Shown: one piece after another, positions 10,375 to 19,294 of the stretch
Position numbering within the stretch: the stretch's first letter is position 1
Layout of the letters: each line of letters starts with the position of its first letter
Assembly: GCF_904846075.1 (NCBI RefSeq)
Contig: NZ_CAJGZH010000001.1
Span: 1,398,318 to 1,462,317 of the forward strand
Source of the DNA: Psychrobacter glacincola
GTDB lineage: Bacteria; Pseudomonadota; Gammaproteobacteria; Pseudomonadales; Moraxellaceae
Direction of reading: 5' to 3'
Length of the DNA: 64,000 nt
Translations under genes and position numbers: made by a program
The notes under the pieces: generated by a model
Told to the model about the DNA's origin: nothing
Databases searched by the model: none
What the model saw: only the letters and a program-made list of their open reading frames with translations

Positions 10375-11262
10375 ATGGCCAATCCCTCAAAAAAAGCAAT
10401 CAACAAAGCGGTCAAAGATAAGCATATCATTATCACAGGGGCATCAAGCGGTATTGGTGAGCGTACAGCATATTTACTTAGTGAATGCGGTGCGCATGTT
10501 ATCTTATTAGCACGTACCGAAGACAAACTAAAAGCCGTTAAAGAAAGTATCGAGGAGCTTGGTGGCAATGCCAGTTATTACCCTTGTGATTTGACCAATA
10601 TGGATGATATCGAAAAAGTTAGCACGCAAATTTTGGCAGATTTCGGACATGTTGATGTCTTGGTCAATAACGCTGGTCGTTCAATTCGGCGTTCGGTTCA
10701 CGAGTCTATTGATCGTTTCCATGATTTTGAGCGTACTATGGATATCAATTACTTTGGCGCGGTTAAAATAGTTCTTGGGTTTTTGCCGAGGATGATTGAA
10801 CGTCAGACTGGTCAAATTGTGAATATCTCATCGATTGGCGTATTGGCAAACAGTCCGCGTTTTGCCGCTTATGTTGCCTCAAAATCGGCATTGGACGCTT
10901 TTAGCCGCTGCTTAGCTGCTGAAGTGAAGGGCGATAATGTGACGATTACCAATATTTTTATGCCATTGGTGCGTACGCCTATGATTGAGCCTACTAAGTT
11001 ATACCGTTACATGCCTGCATTAATGCCTGATGAAGCCGCGATGATGGTTGCCAAAGCGATTGTCCATAAACCAAACAGTATTGCCAGCAACATGGGTAAA
11101 TTTGCGTCAGCTACTTATTCACTGGCACCAGCAATCAACGTTGGTATTCAGTCGATGGGTTATCGTATTTTTCCAAGCACCCGCGCTGGACTGACTACCG
11201 ATAAGAAGCCAAACCTTGCTCAGCGTGCTTTTGCCAGAATACTGCCTGGTGAGCATCATTAG
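10375..11262 (+). CDS. Short-chain dehydrogenase/reductase
   Basis: A 295-residue classical SDR. The nucleotide-binding TGASSGIG motif is at about residues 23-30, NNAG near residue 99, and the catalytic Ser and YxxxK (YVASK) near 165-170. The fold continues into FMPLVRTPM, typical of SDRs acting on hydrophobic substrates. The C-terminal ~60 residues are longer than the minimal SDR and contain a hydrophobic patch, as in membrane-associated acyl-chain reductases, so a fatty-acyl or polyketide-like substrate is possible but unproven. AAAGGA precedes the ATG. It is monocistronic. Confidence 0.88.
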   Translation: MANPSKKAINKAVKDKHIIITGASSGIGERTAYLLSECGAHVILLARTEDKLKAVKESIEELGGNASYYPCDLTNMDDIEKVSTQILADFGHVDVLVNNAGRSIRRSVHESIDRFHDFERTMDINYFGAVKIVLGFLPRMIERQTGQIVNISSIGVLANSPRFAAYVASKSALDAFSRCLAAEVKGDNVTITNIFMPLVRTPMIEPTKLYRYMPALMPDEAAMMVAKAIVHKPNSIASNMGKFASATYSLAPAINVGIQSMGYRIFPSTRAGLTTDKKPNLAQRAFARILPGEHH

Positions 11263-11293
11263 AATAGGCTGTATATGAGCCTTGATTTAGAAT

Positions 11294-11321
11294 AAAAAAG
11301 GACGCTGCGGTGTCCTTTTTT
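11294..11321 (+). terminator. Terminator of the SDR gene
   Basis: A near-perfect 10-bp stem (AAAAAAGGAC with GTCCTTTTTT, 8-nt loop) ends in a T tract, 31 bases after the stop. By symmetry it could also work in reverse. Confidence 0.85.
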
Positions 11322-11632
11322 AATGCCTTAAAAATTATTATTGTTGATATAAAATAGGAGAGAGGGCAGTAGCAGCCTTTTGTTCTTAACGCTTTATTAT
11401 GATCAAAACCTATTTATAAATGTCTATCATCATCACTTTTATGGGAACTAAAGTGTCTTCAACTCAAATTTAGATATGACACGGACATTAGATCATAAGT
11501 CGTTTTGGGTCATAAATGAGTCAATCATGGCAGCTCAAATCGTGATTGCCATGATGTTAGATCCTGTATGAGTCAGGATAATGTTTAAGGCATATGTCAG
11601 TCGGCTTATAATTAAAGCTCCGCTCCTAATGC
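11322..11632. other. Intergenic spacer without recognisable gene
   Basis: About 310 bases between the SDR terminator and the stop of ppiC. I see no open frame with a plausible start, no tRNA-like fold and no strong hairpin. The sequence is AT-rich and looks like ordinary spacer. Confidence 0.5.
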
Positions 11633-11911
11633 TTATGTCCTGTAGAGTACTTTGACCACATGCCAGCCAAATTTGGTTTTTACCAAATGTGGGGTGAAGA
11701 GTTTGCCGCTGAAGCAGATTTTGTCAAATGGCGGTACCATGTCGCCTTGTTGAAACTCACCTAAGCTGCCGCCTTTTTTACCTGATGGGCAGGTTGAATG
11801 TCGTTTCGCCAGCACATCGAACTTAGCGCCTTTTTGAAGCTTGGCAATAATGTCTTCAGCCTGCTCTTTGTGTTTTACTAAAATGTGTAATGCGCTAGCT
11901 GTACGAGCCAT
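11633..11911 (-). CDS. ppiC: Peptidyl-prolyl cis-trans isomerase C, parvulin type
   Basis: A 92-residue stand-alone parvulin domain, the same size as E. coli PpiC (93). It has the family pattern ASALHILVKHKEQAEDI, then FDVLAKRHSTCPSGKKGGSLGEFQQGDMVPPFD, and the C-terminal TKFGWHVVKVL. It catalyses prolyl bond isomerisation in the cytoplasm; there is no signal peptide. The start is the ATG at 11911. It is an isolated gene with ~260 bases of apparently empty sequence on its downstream side. Confidence 0.93.
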   Translation of the reverse strand: MARTASALHILVKHKEQAEDIIAKLQKGAKFDVLAKRHSTCPSGKKGGSLGEFQQGDMVPPFDKICFSGKLFTPHLVKTKFGWHVVKVLYRT

Positions 11912-12173
11912 AATGTAAACCTTTCATAAAATATCAATTATCGGGGCATTATATCACGGCTTATCTTGGTTGCTAACTTCACTTGTATGCGCTACTTCTT
12001 CAAAAGCCATTATCTACACAGGGACTACTATTTGGATGAGAATCAGTGTCTTTTGAGTGTCGCTGTCATTACATCGGTGCAATGCATTTGGGTAGCTTAC
12101 GAGCCCAATCAAGCCTAATGGTTAGGCATTAAGCGCTTTGCTAACTTTTTAATATCGTTATTCCCAACAGGAT

Positions 12174-13241
12174 CTAGTGATTTGGCATACCATAATGATC
12201 TGCGATTAGCTCAACAGTGCGCGATTGGGCGCGGCGCGAATAGCCCTGAACCACCATCATTACCTCATCGACACCTGTCTGCTCCTGAAGATCCTCTAAA
12301 CCTTTTGCGACCTCGGCAGCAGTGCCATGCAGGGTTTGATCGGTATACTGTTCAATAATCTGGCGCTCTTGCATATTGCCTTGAAAAGCGGCTACTTCAT
12401 CAGGAGGCAGTAAAGCAAAAGGCTTGCGCTGAAACATTCTCAACATTGCCATGGCAGACGATGTTGACTGGCGACGTGCCTCTACAGGATCTTCGTCCGC
12501 AATCGCGCCAATGCTGACTAAGCAGTATGGCTTGGCTAGAATTTTTGAAGGACGGAAATTCTCTCGGTAAATGCGCATGGCACTTAAGACATCAGCATTG
12601 CCAAACTGTAGAGCAAATGCATAAGGTCTACCCAGCTTTGCTGCCAGATGCGCGGAGTAAGTCGATGACCCTAAGATCCAAACATCAGCAGCGGTCTTCG
12701 ATGGGGGTACTCGGTTTTGCTCGGCTTGCCATGGGCCTGGCACCGCATGAACCGCATGATAAGGATGGTCTTTTGGAAAACTGTTTTCTAAAAAGCCCAA
12801 CAACTCTGCGACTTGCTGAGGAAATTCATCGTTTGCTGCCTTATGCCGACGCAAAGCGGAAGCCGTTGCACCATCCGTACCCAGTGCCCGTCCCAAACCA
12901 AGATCAATTCGTCCTGGCGCCATCGCATCGAGCATGCCAAATTGTTCAGCAATGACCAAAGGCACATGATTCGGTAGCATGATGCCGCCTGCACCAAGCC
13001 TAATTCGCTCAGTTTCCCCAGTAAGCCGAGCCACCATCATCTGCGGTGAAGGCACCGAAGCACCAGGCATGGCATGATGTTCAGACATCCAAAACCGCTG
13101 AAAGCCTCTTTTGTCAGCCAATTTCGCAAGCGCAATCATCTCTTGAAAGGTGTCCTCTGCCGTGTGACTAACGCCGGTGAAGGCATTGTCGAGCACCGAA
13201 AGAACGAAAGGGGCGCTACCTGAATGATTTGGCATATTCAT
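12174..13241 (-). CDS. LLM-class flavin-dependent oxidoreductase (luciferase-like)
   Basis: The frame opens at a GTG (13334) overlapping the preceding stop, but the conserved domain begins with FVLSVLDNAF, so the ATG at 13241 (or those at 13253 and 13235) is the likely start, giving about 355 residues. The luciferase-like monooxygenase signature FWMSEHHAMPGASVPSP and the RIRLGAGGIMLPNHVPLVIAEQFGML block are clear. This subgroup uses reduced FMN to oxygenate small molecules; the substrate is unknown. It follows the MBL lipoprotein gene on the same strand and is probably the last gene of a three-gene unit with the isochorismatase-type hydrolase. Confidence 0.85.
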   Translation of the reverse strand: MNMPNHSGSAPFVLSVLDNAFTGVSHTAEDTFQEMIALAKLADKRGFQRFWMSEHHAMPGASVPSPQMMVARLTGETERIRLGAGGIMLPNHVPLVIAEQFGMLDAMAPGRIDLGLGRALGTDGATASALRRHKAANDEFPQQVAELLGFLENSFPKDHPYHAVHAVPGPWQAEQNRVPPSKTAADVWILGSSTYSAHLAAKLGRPYAFALQFGNADVLSAMRIYRENFRPSKILAKPYCLVSIGAIADEDPVEARRQSTSSAMAMLRMFQRKPFALLPPDEVAAFQGNMQERQIIEQYTDQTLHGTAAEVAKGLEDLQEQTGVDEVMMVVQGYSRRAQSRTVELIADHYGMPNH

Positions 13242-13333
13242 AAACGATCTCATTTTTACCGTATTAACGATGCATAGCAACACACTTTGGGTATTGCCAC
13301 ACAGGGAAGATTTAAAGACCCAACCATCAAGCA

Positions 13334-14248
13334 CTAGAATTTATAGGTTTGACCATCATTAGGGACAAGCGCACGCTGCTTGTCTAAGTGCTTTTCTTCG
13401 ATAAAGCGGCGCAGCTCTGCCTTGGTGAGGGTGGCATGATTGACCGTATCCATGTGCACGCTCACGATCTGAGCATTAGGAGAGAATTTATACGCACGGT
13501 ATACATCCTCTTTACCCATAATGATAGAGTCATCAACAAAGGTAGTTAACTTCGCATAGCCTGTATTAAGGATGACCGCATCAGGCTTATAGCGAGTGAA
13601 TGCATCTTCCACTTCCTTATTCCAAACGGTATCCCCTGCGACATAAACGGTCTTGTAGTTTGGTTTCTGGAATACAATCCCCATCGTTTTGCCCAGTAGT
13701 TCAGCTAATGGTGCCACTTTGTACATCTCATCAGTACCATGCTGTCCGATGGTTTTATGAATTGTAACGCCTTTAAACACAAAGCCTTGCTCTGTTAATG
13801 CTATAACATTGGTAAAACCATCTTTACGTACGATTGCCGTATCCGCTTCATCTTGGGTAAAAATTGGCATGTCACGCGGCACGAGGTTGCGTGCGGCATC
13901 ATCCCAATGGTCAGCATGAAGATGCGTCAAGATAATGGCATCAGCCCTAAGCACTTCGGCAACAGTCATCGGCAAATCCACCATTGGATAGCGTATTTGG
14001 CTATTTACTGTGCCATCAAACCCTGGATAAGCGTTTTTAGCTGCTAGCATCGGATCCACTAAAAACGTGGTGCCAGCATAATCAAGCTTGATCGTGGCAT
14101 TACGGATTTGCTGAAATTGAACGGTATTGGTAGCTGTCTGTTTTACCGCGTTAGAATTTGCTGCTGGACTGGCAAAGGTGGTACATGCCGTTAACAACAT
14201 GACGCCACTTAACAGTGTGGTGCCGGTCAGTGATTTTGCGATATTCAT
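13334..14248 (-). CDS. MBL-fold metallo-hydrolase, predicted lipoprotein
   Basis: A 304-residue protein with an N-terminal lipoprotein signal (hydrophobic stretch and LTAC lipobox, Cys22). The mature part is a UlaG-like metallo-beta-lactamase fold: HLHADH at residues 109-114 supplies the metal ligands, AGDTVW is the next ligand block, and the C-terminal SVHMDTVNH supplies the last histidine. It probably hydrolyses an ester or lactone-like small molecule in the periplasm or at a membrane face; the substrate is not predictable. It lies between the isochorismatase-type and LLM genes, same strand, with gaps of about 93 bases on each side. Confidence 0.85.
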   Translation of the reverse strand: MNIAKSLTGTTLLSGVMLLTACTTFASPAANSNAVKQTATNTVQFQQIRNATIKLDYAGTTFLVDPMLAAKNAYPGFDGTVNSQIRYPMVDLPMTVAEVLRADAIILTHLHADHWDDAARNLVPRDMPIFTQDEADTAIVRKDGFTNVIALTEQGFVFKGVTIHKTIGQHGTDEMYKVAPLAELLGKTMGIVFQKPNYKTVYVAGDTVWNKEVEDAFTRYKPDAVILNTGYAKLTTFVDDSIIMGKEDVYRAYKFSPNAQIVSVHMDTVNHATLTKAELRRFIEEKHLDKQRALVPNDGQTYKF

Positions 14249-14341
14249 AATAGTTACCTTATTGAGGAAATTCTTCTTAATGGGACTAGGGTTTAAGAGT
14301 CTATTTCATGACTAAATCATGGTTTGGCTAACAACTCTGGA

Positions 14342-14887
14342 TTAACGGGCAATCCAAGTTTGGGTATCAATCACTTCGCCATATAGAAACTCAATCGCTG
14401 CCATGATGGTGGCATGAGCCTGAACAGCAGGTACTTTCGTACCATTAAATTCAAGATCAAGCGTGGCACAGGCATCATGAACCGTAGTGGTTGTATAACC
14501 AAAGTCCACTGCAGCACGAACTGTGGCATCCACACACATGTGGCTCATGGCGCCAATCACAGTCACTTCTTTGATACCTTCTTTATCTAATAGCTCTTTC
14601 AGATTGGTCTCACGGAACGAATTGGGGTAATGCTTAGTGATGACGGCTTCATTCTCTATTGGTTTTACCTTTTCATTGATTGCTACACCATCGGTACCAG
14701 GCGTAAAGATCGGTGCGTCAGCAGGCATTTCATGACGGATATGAATGACGGTATGACCTTTTTCTCTCGCAGACGCAATCACCAAAGCTGCATTATCAGC
14801 GGCTTCGTTAATACCTACAAGTGATAAGTTACCTTGTGGGAAATACTCATTTTGAATGTCGACAACGATCAATGCTTGTGTGTTCAT
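14342..14887 (-). CDS. Cysteine hydrolase, isochorismatase family
   Basis: A 181-residue alpha/beta hydrolase with the family catalytic triad visible: Asp10 in VVDIQNEYF, Lys85 in TKHYPNSF and Cys118 in MSHMCVDATVRAA. The cis-peptide region before the cysteine (VIGAMSHMC) is conserved. Members hydrolyse amides or isochorismate (nicotinamidase, ureidoacrylate or N-carbamoyl amidases), so the exact substrate is open. It is the first gene of the minus-strand cluster and is divergent from the GlxA-type regulator, 108 bases away. Such pairing is common and suggests control by that regulator. Confidence 0.88.
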   Translation of the reverse strand: MNTQALIVVDIQNEYFPQGNLSLVGINEAADNAALVIASAREKGHTVIHIRHEMPADAPIFTPGTDGVAINEKVKPIENEAVITKHYPNSFRETNLKELLDKEGIKEVTVIGAMSHMCVDATVRAAVDFGYTTTTVHDACATLDLEFNGTKVPAVQAHATIMAAIEFLYGEVIDTQTWIAR

Positions 14888-14995
14888 GATAATGCCTCTT
14901 TGTTTATGGAAGTGACTGTATAGGCGTATATTTTACAAGCACTGTGCTACACTAACGAGTGGCTACATCGACACATAAGAGGTTAATAACGACAT

Positions 14996-15976
14996 ATGAA
15001 TCAAAAACATGCTATTGAAATTGGCTTGATCGTTTATGAGAAAGCACAAACGGCGGCTGTCCTTGGACTGACTGATTTATTCGTGGTGGCCAGTAAACTC
15101 GCCGCTAAACGTCAAGATACAACCGATCTGCCTTTACAGGTCAGTCACTGGGAGATTTGCGGCGTTAAGCAGCAGCCTAAGCGCACTTTTTCGAGCAATC
15201 CTGATAGCGTAGGAAGATTAACAGCCGTCATCATTCCACCCACGTTAGAAGCACCGATTGCAAAGCAAGCGGCAGAACCTTGGCTAGAATGGCTAAAAGA
15301 GCAGCATTCGACAGGGGTGATACTGTCGTCCGTCTGCGCCGGTGCTTTTTTATTGGGCGAAACAGGACTACTCTCCAAGCGAAAGGCAACCACGCATTGG
15401 GGTTATGCAGAGGATTTTAAGCAGCGTTTCCCTGATGTGGAGCTCGATGTCGATCGCATTATTATCGAAGACGGTGATATTGTGACCGCTGGTGGCGCGA
15501 TGGCTTGGACGGATTTGGGATTGAGAATGGTGGATCGCTTTCTTGGTTCTCAGGTGATGAATGAGACCGCTCGTATGTTATTAATTGACCCTTCAAGGCG
15601 TGAACAATGTTATTACAGTGCTTTCTCACCCAACCTCACCCATGGAGACACAGCCATATTAAAAGTGCAGCATTGGCTACAAAGAACCAATGCACAAGAT
15701 ATCGATTTATCTACCTTAGCCGATTGCGCACAGTTAGAAGAGCGTACTTTTCTGCGTCGTTTTCATAAGGCGACGGGCATGACATCCACAGAATATTGTC
15801 AGCGATTACGCATCGGAGAGGCAAAAGACTTTTTACAGTTCTCGTCATCTCCTGTTGAGCAAATAGCGTGGAAAGTTGGTTATAGTGATGCCAGTGCATT
15901 TCGTAAAATATTTAAGCGCATTGTTGGGTTGACACCAAGTGAGTATCGACGTAGATTTAATTCGAATAAGGTGTGA
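14996..15976 (+). CDS. GlxA-family transcriptional regulator (DJ-1/PfpI + AraC)
   Basis: A 326-residue regulator with an N-terminal DJ-1/PfpI-like domain (residues ~5-185), including the [16 protein letters not shown] elbow with its cysteine, and a C-terminal AraC/XylS double helix-turn-helix (residues ~220-320) ending [31 protein letters not shown] lies ahead of the ATG. It probably activates the divergent hydrolase, MBL and monooxygenase genes in response to a small ligand bound by the DJ-1 domain. That target assignment is inferred from gene order only. Confidence 0.9.
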   Translation: MNQKHAIEIGLIVYEKAQTAAVLGLTDLFVVASKLAAKRQDTTDLPLQVSHWEICGVKQQPKRTFSSNPDSVGRLTAVIIPPTLEAPIAKQAAEPWLEWLKEQHSTGVILSSVCAGAFLLGETGLLSKRKATTHWGYAEDFKQRFPDVELDVDRIIIEDGDIVTAGGAMAWTDLGLRMVDRFLGSQVMNETARMLLIDPSRREQCYYSAFSPNLTHGDTAILKVQHWLQRTNAQDIDLSTLADCAQLEERTFLRRFHKATGMTSTEYCQRLRIGEAKDFLQFSSSPVEQIAWKVGYSDASAFRKIFKRIVGLTPSEYRRRFNSNKV

Positions 15977-16041
15977 TAGGTTTAGGTAATGATTTTTTTA
16001 AAGGTAGGCTCATTGACTGCTTCTAGGTAAGAGGTGGATGT

Positions 16042-16079
16042 AATAAAACGGCCACTGATGTAGCCATAACCGTTTTATT
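16042..16079. terminator. Inverted repeat between convergent genes, possible bidirectional terminator
   Basis: Ten-base arms (AATAAAACGG and CCGTTTTATT) are separated by 18 bases, between the convergent ends of the GlxA-type regulator and the first Zn/Cd ATPase. It lacks a long T run, so termination is only plausible. Confidence 0.5.
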
Positions 16080-16091
16080 CTTTAACTGTCA

Positions 16092-18245
16092 TTAACGGGA
16101 AGACATTCCTTTAAAACGCAGTAAACGCAATGCATTCAGCGTCACCAGTACCGTAGCACCAGTATCCGCTAGCACAGCAATCCAAAGTCCTGTCACGCCG
16201 AGCACAGTGGTTATCAGAAATATGCCTTTTAACCCAAGTGCAAATATGACATTTTGATGGATATTTCTCATGGTGGCGCGGGATAAGGCAATAAGGTTAG
16301 CAACGTCCATCACGCGGCTTTTTAATAGGGCAATATCAGCCGTTTCGATAGCCACATCCGTGCCACTGCCCATCGCAATGCCAATATCTGCCGCTGCCAA
16401 AGCGGGTGCATCATTGATACCATCACCAATCATCGCTATTTTACTATTGCTTTGCATCTCGCTGAGTAGACGTAGCTTGTCTTCAGGTAACAGCTCAGCC
16501 TGCCACTCTATATCTAATTGACTAGCAAGTGCTTTTGCCGTACGGCTATTGTCACCTGTGAGCATGACAGAGCGCACGTTCATTTTATTGAGCTGGGCAA
16601 TGGCTTGCTGTGCATCTTCTCGTAACTCATCACGTAGAGCGACCAATCCGAGCGCCTCCCTCGTGTGCTCATCAAACAAAATAGAAACCGTTTTACCATC
16701 ATTTTGTAGCATCTCAATTTGAATCTGCTGCTCAGCTGGCAACCTCACTTTCTCAGCGACGTAGACTGGTGAGCCGATGGCCAAAGAGCGTCCAGCAACC
16801 GTTGCATGAACGGCTTTACCGGCAGTCGCAAAGGCGTTGGAGGATCTAGGTATGACTACCTTAGCGGCTTTGGCATGATCCACAATAGCGATAGCAAGCG
16901 GATGACTAGAGACGGAGTCGACACTCGCAAACAGTGACAGTAGTTTATCGTGACCCTCAGCATCGCCATGTACTGTTTTAAAATCAATGACATCGGTTAC
17001 CCGTGGTTTTCCTTCAGTCAAAGTACCCGTTTTATCAAAAGCGACGGTGCTGACCTGACCAACCAACTCCATGACATTACCGCCTTTGATAAGCAGTCCA
17101 TGGCGCGTGCCGACCGCCAAACCTGAGGCAATAGCGGCAGGTGTTGACAGCACAAGAGCACAAGGACAAGCTATCAGTAATAGCGCCAAACCGCGATATA
17201 ACCATATTCCCCATTCTGCTCCCATCAGTAGAGGTGGGATAATAATGACCAGCGCTGCAATCGCCATCACGATAGGCGTATAGTAACGGCTAAAGGTTTC
17301 AATAAAGCGTGCAGTCGGTGCTTTGGACGATTGCGCCTGCTCCACAAGTTCAATAATACGCGCAATCGTATTATCTGCTGCTGTCTTTTCTACGCGTATT
17401 TGTAGTACCCCATCAACGTTGATAGATCCAGCAAAGACCTCAGCACCTATGGTTTTGGCAACAGGAACAGATTCTCCTGTCACAGGTGACTCATCAAGGC
17501 TAGATATTCCTTGAATAATCACCCCATCAGCAGAAACTCTATCACCGGGACGCACAAGCACCTTATCGTTAATCTGTAATGCAGTCGCTGCCACCTGACG
17601 TTGTTGTCCTTGCGTGTCTAACAAGATAGCTGTCTTTGGCACTAGCGATGATAACGCTCTGATGCCAGCGCGCGCACGATCAGCTGCGACACTTTCTAGC
17701 AGCTCACCAACTGAGAATAAAAATACCACGGCGGCAGCTTCTTCTGCCTCTCCAATGATAAGGGCGCCGATAGCCGCAACAGACATGAGCATTTCAATTG
17801 AAAAAGGCGAACCTACTAACGCCAGTGCAAAAGCTTTACGAGCAAATGGTAGGACTCCGATAGCCACAGCGGCAATAAAAACCCATGCGCCATATTCAGG
17901 GAAAATTAAGGACAACATATATGCGGCACTCATCAAAATCCCAGTACCAATAACCTGCTTACCCTTTATGGTTTGCCACCAGCGCTGATTCTCTATCGCT
18001 GATTGACTTTCATCAGTGCTACTCTTCTCTTGTTGACCATTTAACGCTGATATACCGAACCCGAGACGCTTAATGGTTTTTTCGATATCTTTAACATCAG
18101 TCGCTGCATCAGACGCCAAGATTAGCTCTAGCTTTTGGGTCGCAAAGTTTAACTGAACACCAGAGACGCCTGGCATACGTATGAGCGCCCGCTCAATTTT
18201 GCCAACACAACTGGCACAGTCCATACCTTCAATATGATATTGCAT
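16092..18245 (-). CDS. zntA: Zn2+/Cd2+/Pb2+-exporting P1B-type ATPase, copy 1
   Basis: A 717-residue heavy-metal ATPase. It has one N-terminal HMA domain with GMDCASC at residues 7-13, the actuator motif SPVTGES near 253, the membrane metal site CPCALVLSTP (Cys360, Cys362), phosphorylated Asp404 in DKTGT, and the C-terminal [20 protein letters not shown] hinge. CPC followed by SxP and a C-terminal Asp-containing last helix (LADTGATVLVTLNALRLL) fit the P1B-2 group that exports Zn, Cd and Pb, rather than the Cu+ group. It is divergent from cadR copy 1 with a MerR-type promoter between them. A second, clearly related but not identical ATPase lies at 31457-33673. Confidence 0.93.
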   Translation of the reverse strand: MQYHIEGMDCASCVGKIERALIRMPGVSGVQLNFATQKLELILASDAATDVKDIEKTIKRLGFGISALNGQQEKSSTDESQSAIENQRWWQTIKGKQVIGTGILMSAAYMLSLIFPEYGAWVFIAAVAIGVLPFARKAFALALVGSPFSIEMLMSVAAIGALIIGEAEEAAAVVFLFSVGELLESVAADRARAGIRALSSLVPKTAILLDTQGQQRQVAATALQINDKVLVRPGDRVSADGVIIQGISSLDESPVTGESVPVAKTIGAEVFAGSINVDGVLQIRVEKTAADNTIARIIELVEQAQSSKAPTARFIETFSRYYTPIVMAIAALVIIIPPLLMGAEWGIWLYRGLALLLIACPCALVLSTPAAIASGLAVGTRHGLLIKGGNVMELVGQVSTVAFDKTGTLTEGKPRVTDVIDFKTVHGDAEGHDKLLSLFASVDSVSSHPLAIAIVDHAKAAKVVIPRSSNAFATAGKAVHATVAGRSLAIGSPVYVAEKVRLPAEQQIQIEMLQNDGKTVSILFDEHTREALGLVALRDELREDAQQAIAQLNKMNVRSVMLTGDNSRTAKALASQLDIEWQAELLPEDKLRLLSEMQSNSKIAMIGDGINDAPALAAADIGIAMGSGTDVAIETADIALLKSRVMDVANLIALSRATMRNIHQNVIFALGLKGIFLITTVLGVTGLWIAVLADTGATVLVTLNALRLLRFKGMSSR

Positions 18246-18270
18246 AGTTATTTATCCTCTTATTGAAGAT

Positions 18271-18301
18271 ATTATTAACCCTATAGTAGCTTCAGGGTCA
18301 A
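18271..18301 (-). promoter_or_regulatory. CadR-type MerR-family promoter/operator of zntA copy 1
   Basis: On the minus strand TTGACC (18296-18301) and AATAAT (18271-18276) are separated by 19 bases, the over-long spacer typical of MerR-family activation. The spacer contains the dyad ACCCT...AGGGT. It ends 25 bases before the ATPase start and lies in the zntA/cadR divergent region. Confidence 0.8.
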
Positions 18302-18397
18302 GGCTTTTAACGATAAAGGGGTTTGATTTTTTATCAGCAAACCTTATAGTTACTTTATTGTTTTAGATAATAGAAAATACTATTTAAGGAGATACAC

Positions 18398-18808
18398 ATG
18401 CTTATCAAAATTGGCGAGCTTGCCACGCGCACCGGTGCGACGGTCGAAACCATTCGTTATTATGAGAAAGAGATGTTATTACCAGAGCCTGCGCGTAGCC
18501 AAGGCAACTATCGTTTGTACAATGAGGCGCATTTTGAGCGTCTACAATTTATCCTGCACTGCCGTACGCTCGATATGACTTTGGATGAAGTACGAACCCT
18601 GCTTCAGTATAGAGATAAACCTGAGGAAAACTGCGGTGAGGTCAATGTGCTATTGGATGAGCATATCGATGCGGTAGAAACACGTATGGAAGAATTGGTT
18701 CAGTTAAAGCAACATCTACTAGCGTTGCGGCAAAAATTCGCAAGTGAAGCGCTGGCTGAATCCTGCGGAATATTGCATGCGCTTGCCGATAACTCCTGTC
18801 ATAAATAA
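18398..18808 (+). CDS. cadR: MerR-family metal regulator, CadR/PbrR type, copy 1
   Basis: A 136-residue MerR protein: N-terminal winged helix-turn-helix (IGELATRTGATVETIRYYEKEMLLPEP), a long dimerisation helix, and metal-binding cysteines in the CadR/PbrR arrangement (ENCGEV near residue 79, then SCGIL and the C-terminal NSCHK). AAGGAG lies ahead of the ATG. It should activate zntA copy 1 when Cd, Zn or Pb is bound, by untwisting the 19-bp-spacer promoter. It closely resembles the regulator at 33816-34226, with most differences in the last 60 residues. Confidence 0.9.
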   Translation: MLIKIGELATRTGATVETIRYYEKEMLLPEPARSQGNYRLYNEAHFERLQFILHCRTLDMTLDEVRTLLQYRDKPEENCGEVNVLLDEHIDAVETRMEELVQLKQHLLALRQKFASEALAESCGILHALADNSCHK

Positions 18809-18949
18809 AGTATTCATTTTGGTAACATTATCCACTTTTCATACGTAAAAGTAGACCTATCACCAAACGCGCGTGGTCAATAAATTCAAAATGATTCAGC
18901 CCATAATCCTTTCTGTTAATCGTATAGACTGCGCGTCTATCAGACTGAC

Positions 18950-19144
18950 TCATTGCACTTGTGCAGGGAAGCCAGCCTTTGCTAAAGCAGCCGTCATCTG
19001 CTCAACACTTGCGATGGTTTCAATACTGACCACTTTGGCTGCTAAATCCATGTCAACCTTGGCGTTTGAGTCGATATCGTGAATAATTGCTGTCACACCA
19101 CGAGCACAGCCGCCATATTTCATGTTTCCAATCCATAGTTTCAT
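18950..19144 (-). CDS. Small HMA-domain (copper chaperone-like) protein with degenerate metal site
   Basis: The ATG at 19144 (GGAG/AGAAAGG upstream) gives 64 residues beginning MKLWIGNMKYGGCARGV; the open frame before it is not needed. The length, the beta-alpha-beta pattern and the ending TAALAKAGFPAQVQ match heavy-metal-associated chaperones such as CopZ. Where CopZ has MxCxxC, this protein reads MKYGGC, so the first cysteine is replaced by tyrosine and only one thiol remains. It is divergent from copA and has its own MerR-type promoter. It may still bind Cu+ as a dimer or act as a regulator; both are inference. Confidence 0.7.
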   Translation of the reverse strand: MKLWIGNMKYGGCARGVTAIIHDIDSNAKVDMDLAAKVVSIETIASVEQMTAALAKAGFPAQVQ

Positions 19145-19178
19145 AGCCTTTCTCCAAATAAGTTTTATTTCATCACTA

Positions 19179-19209
19179 AGCTTAAGCCTTGTCTTGATGG
19201 TAATGTCAA
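19179..19209 (-). promoter_or_regulatory. MerR-type 19-bp-spacer promoter of the HMA gene
   Basis: On the minus strand TTGACA (19204-19209) and TAAGCT (19179-19184) are 19 bases apart. The spacer starts TTACCATCA, as in the copA promoter. TTGAC and GACAA form an imperfect dyad. The HMA start codon is about 35 bases downstream of the -10. Confidence 0.7.
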
Positions 19210-19230
19210 ACATATTTTAAAAAAACACGC

Positions 19231-19261
19231 TTGACCTTACCATCATGTCAACCTCTATGCT
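19231..19261 (+). promoter_or_regulatory. CueR-type promoter of copA
   Basis: TTGACC (19231-19236) and TATGCT (19256-19261) are separated by 19 bases; the spacer begins TTACCATCATG, and TTGAC/GTCAA form a dyad. This resembles CueR-controlled copA promoters. The copA ATG follows the -10 by 33 bases. Confidence 0.75.
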
Positions 19262-19294
19262 GTTGATAACAGATTGAACATGATAGAGGATGTT

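Noticed and set aside
13242..13334. GTG start of the luciferase-like gene overlapping the preceding stop
   Set aside because: The extra 31 residues do not resemble the family, and ATGs at 13241-13253 precede the conserved domain.
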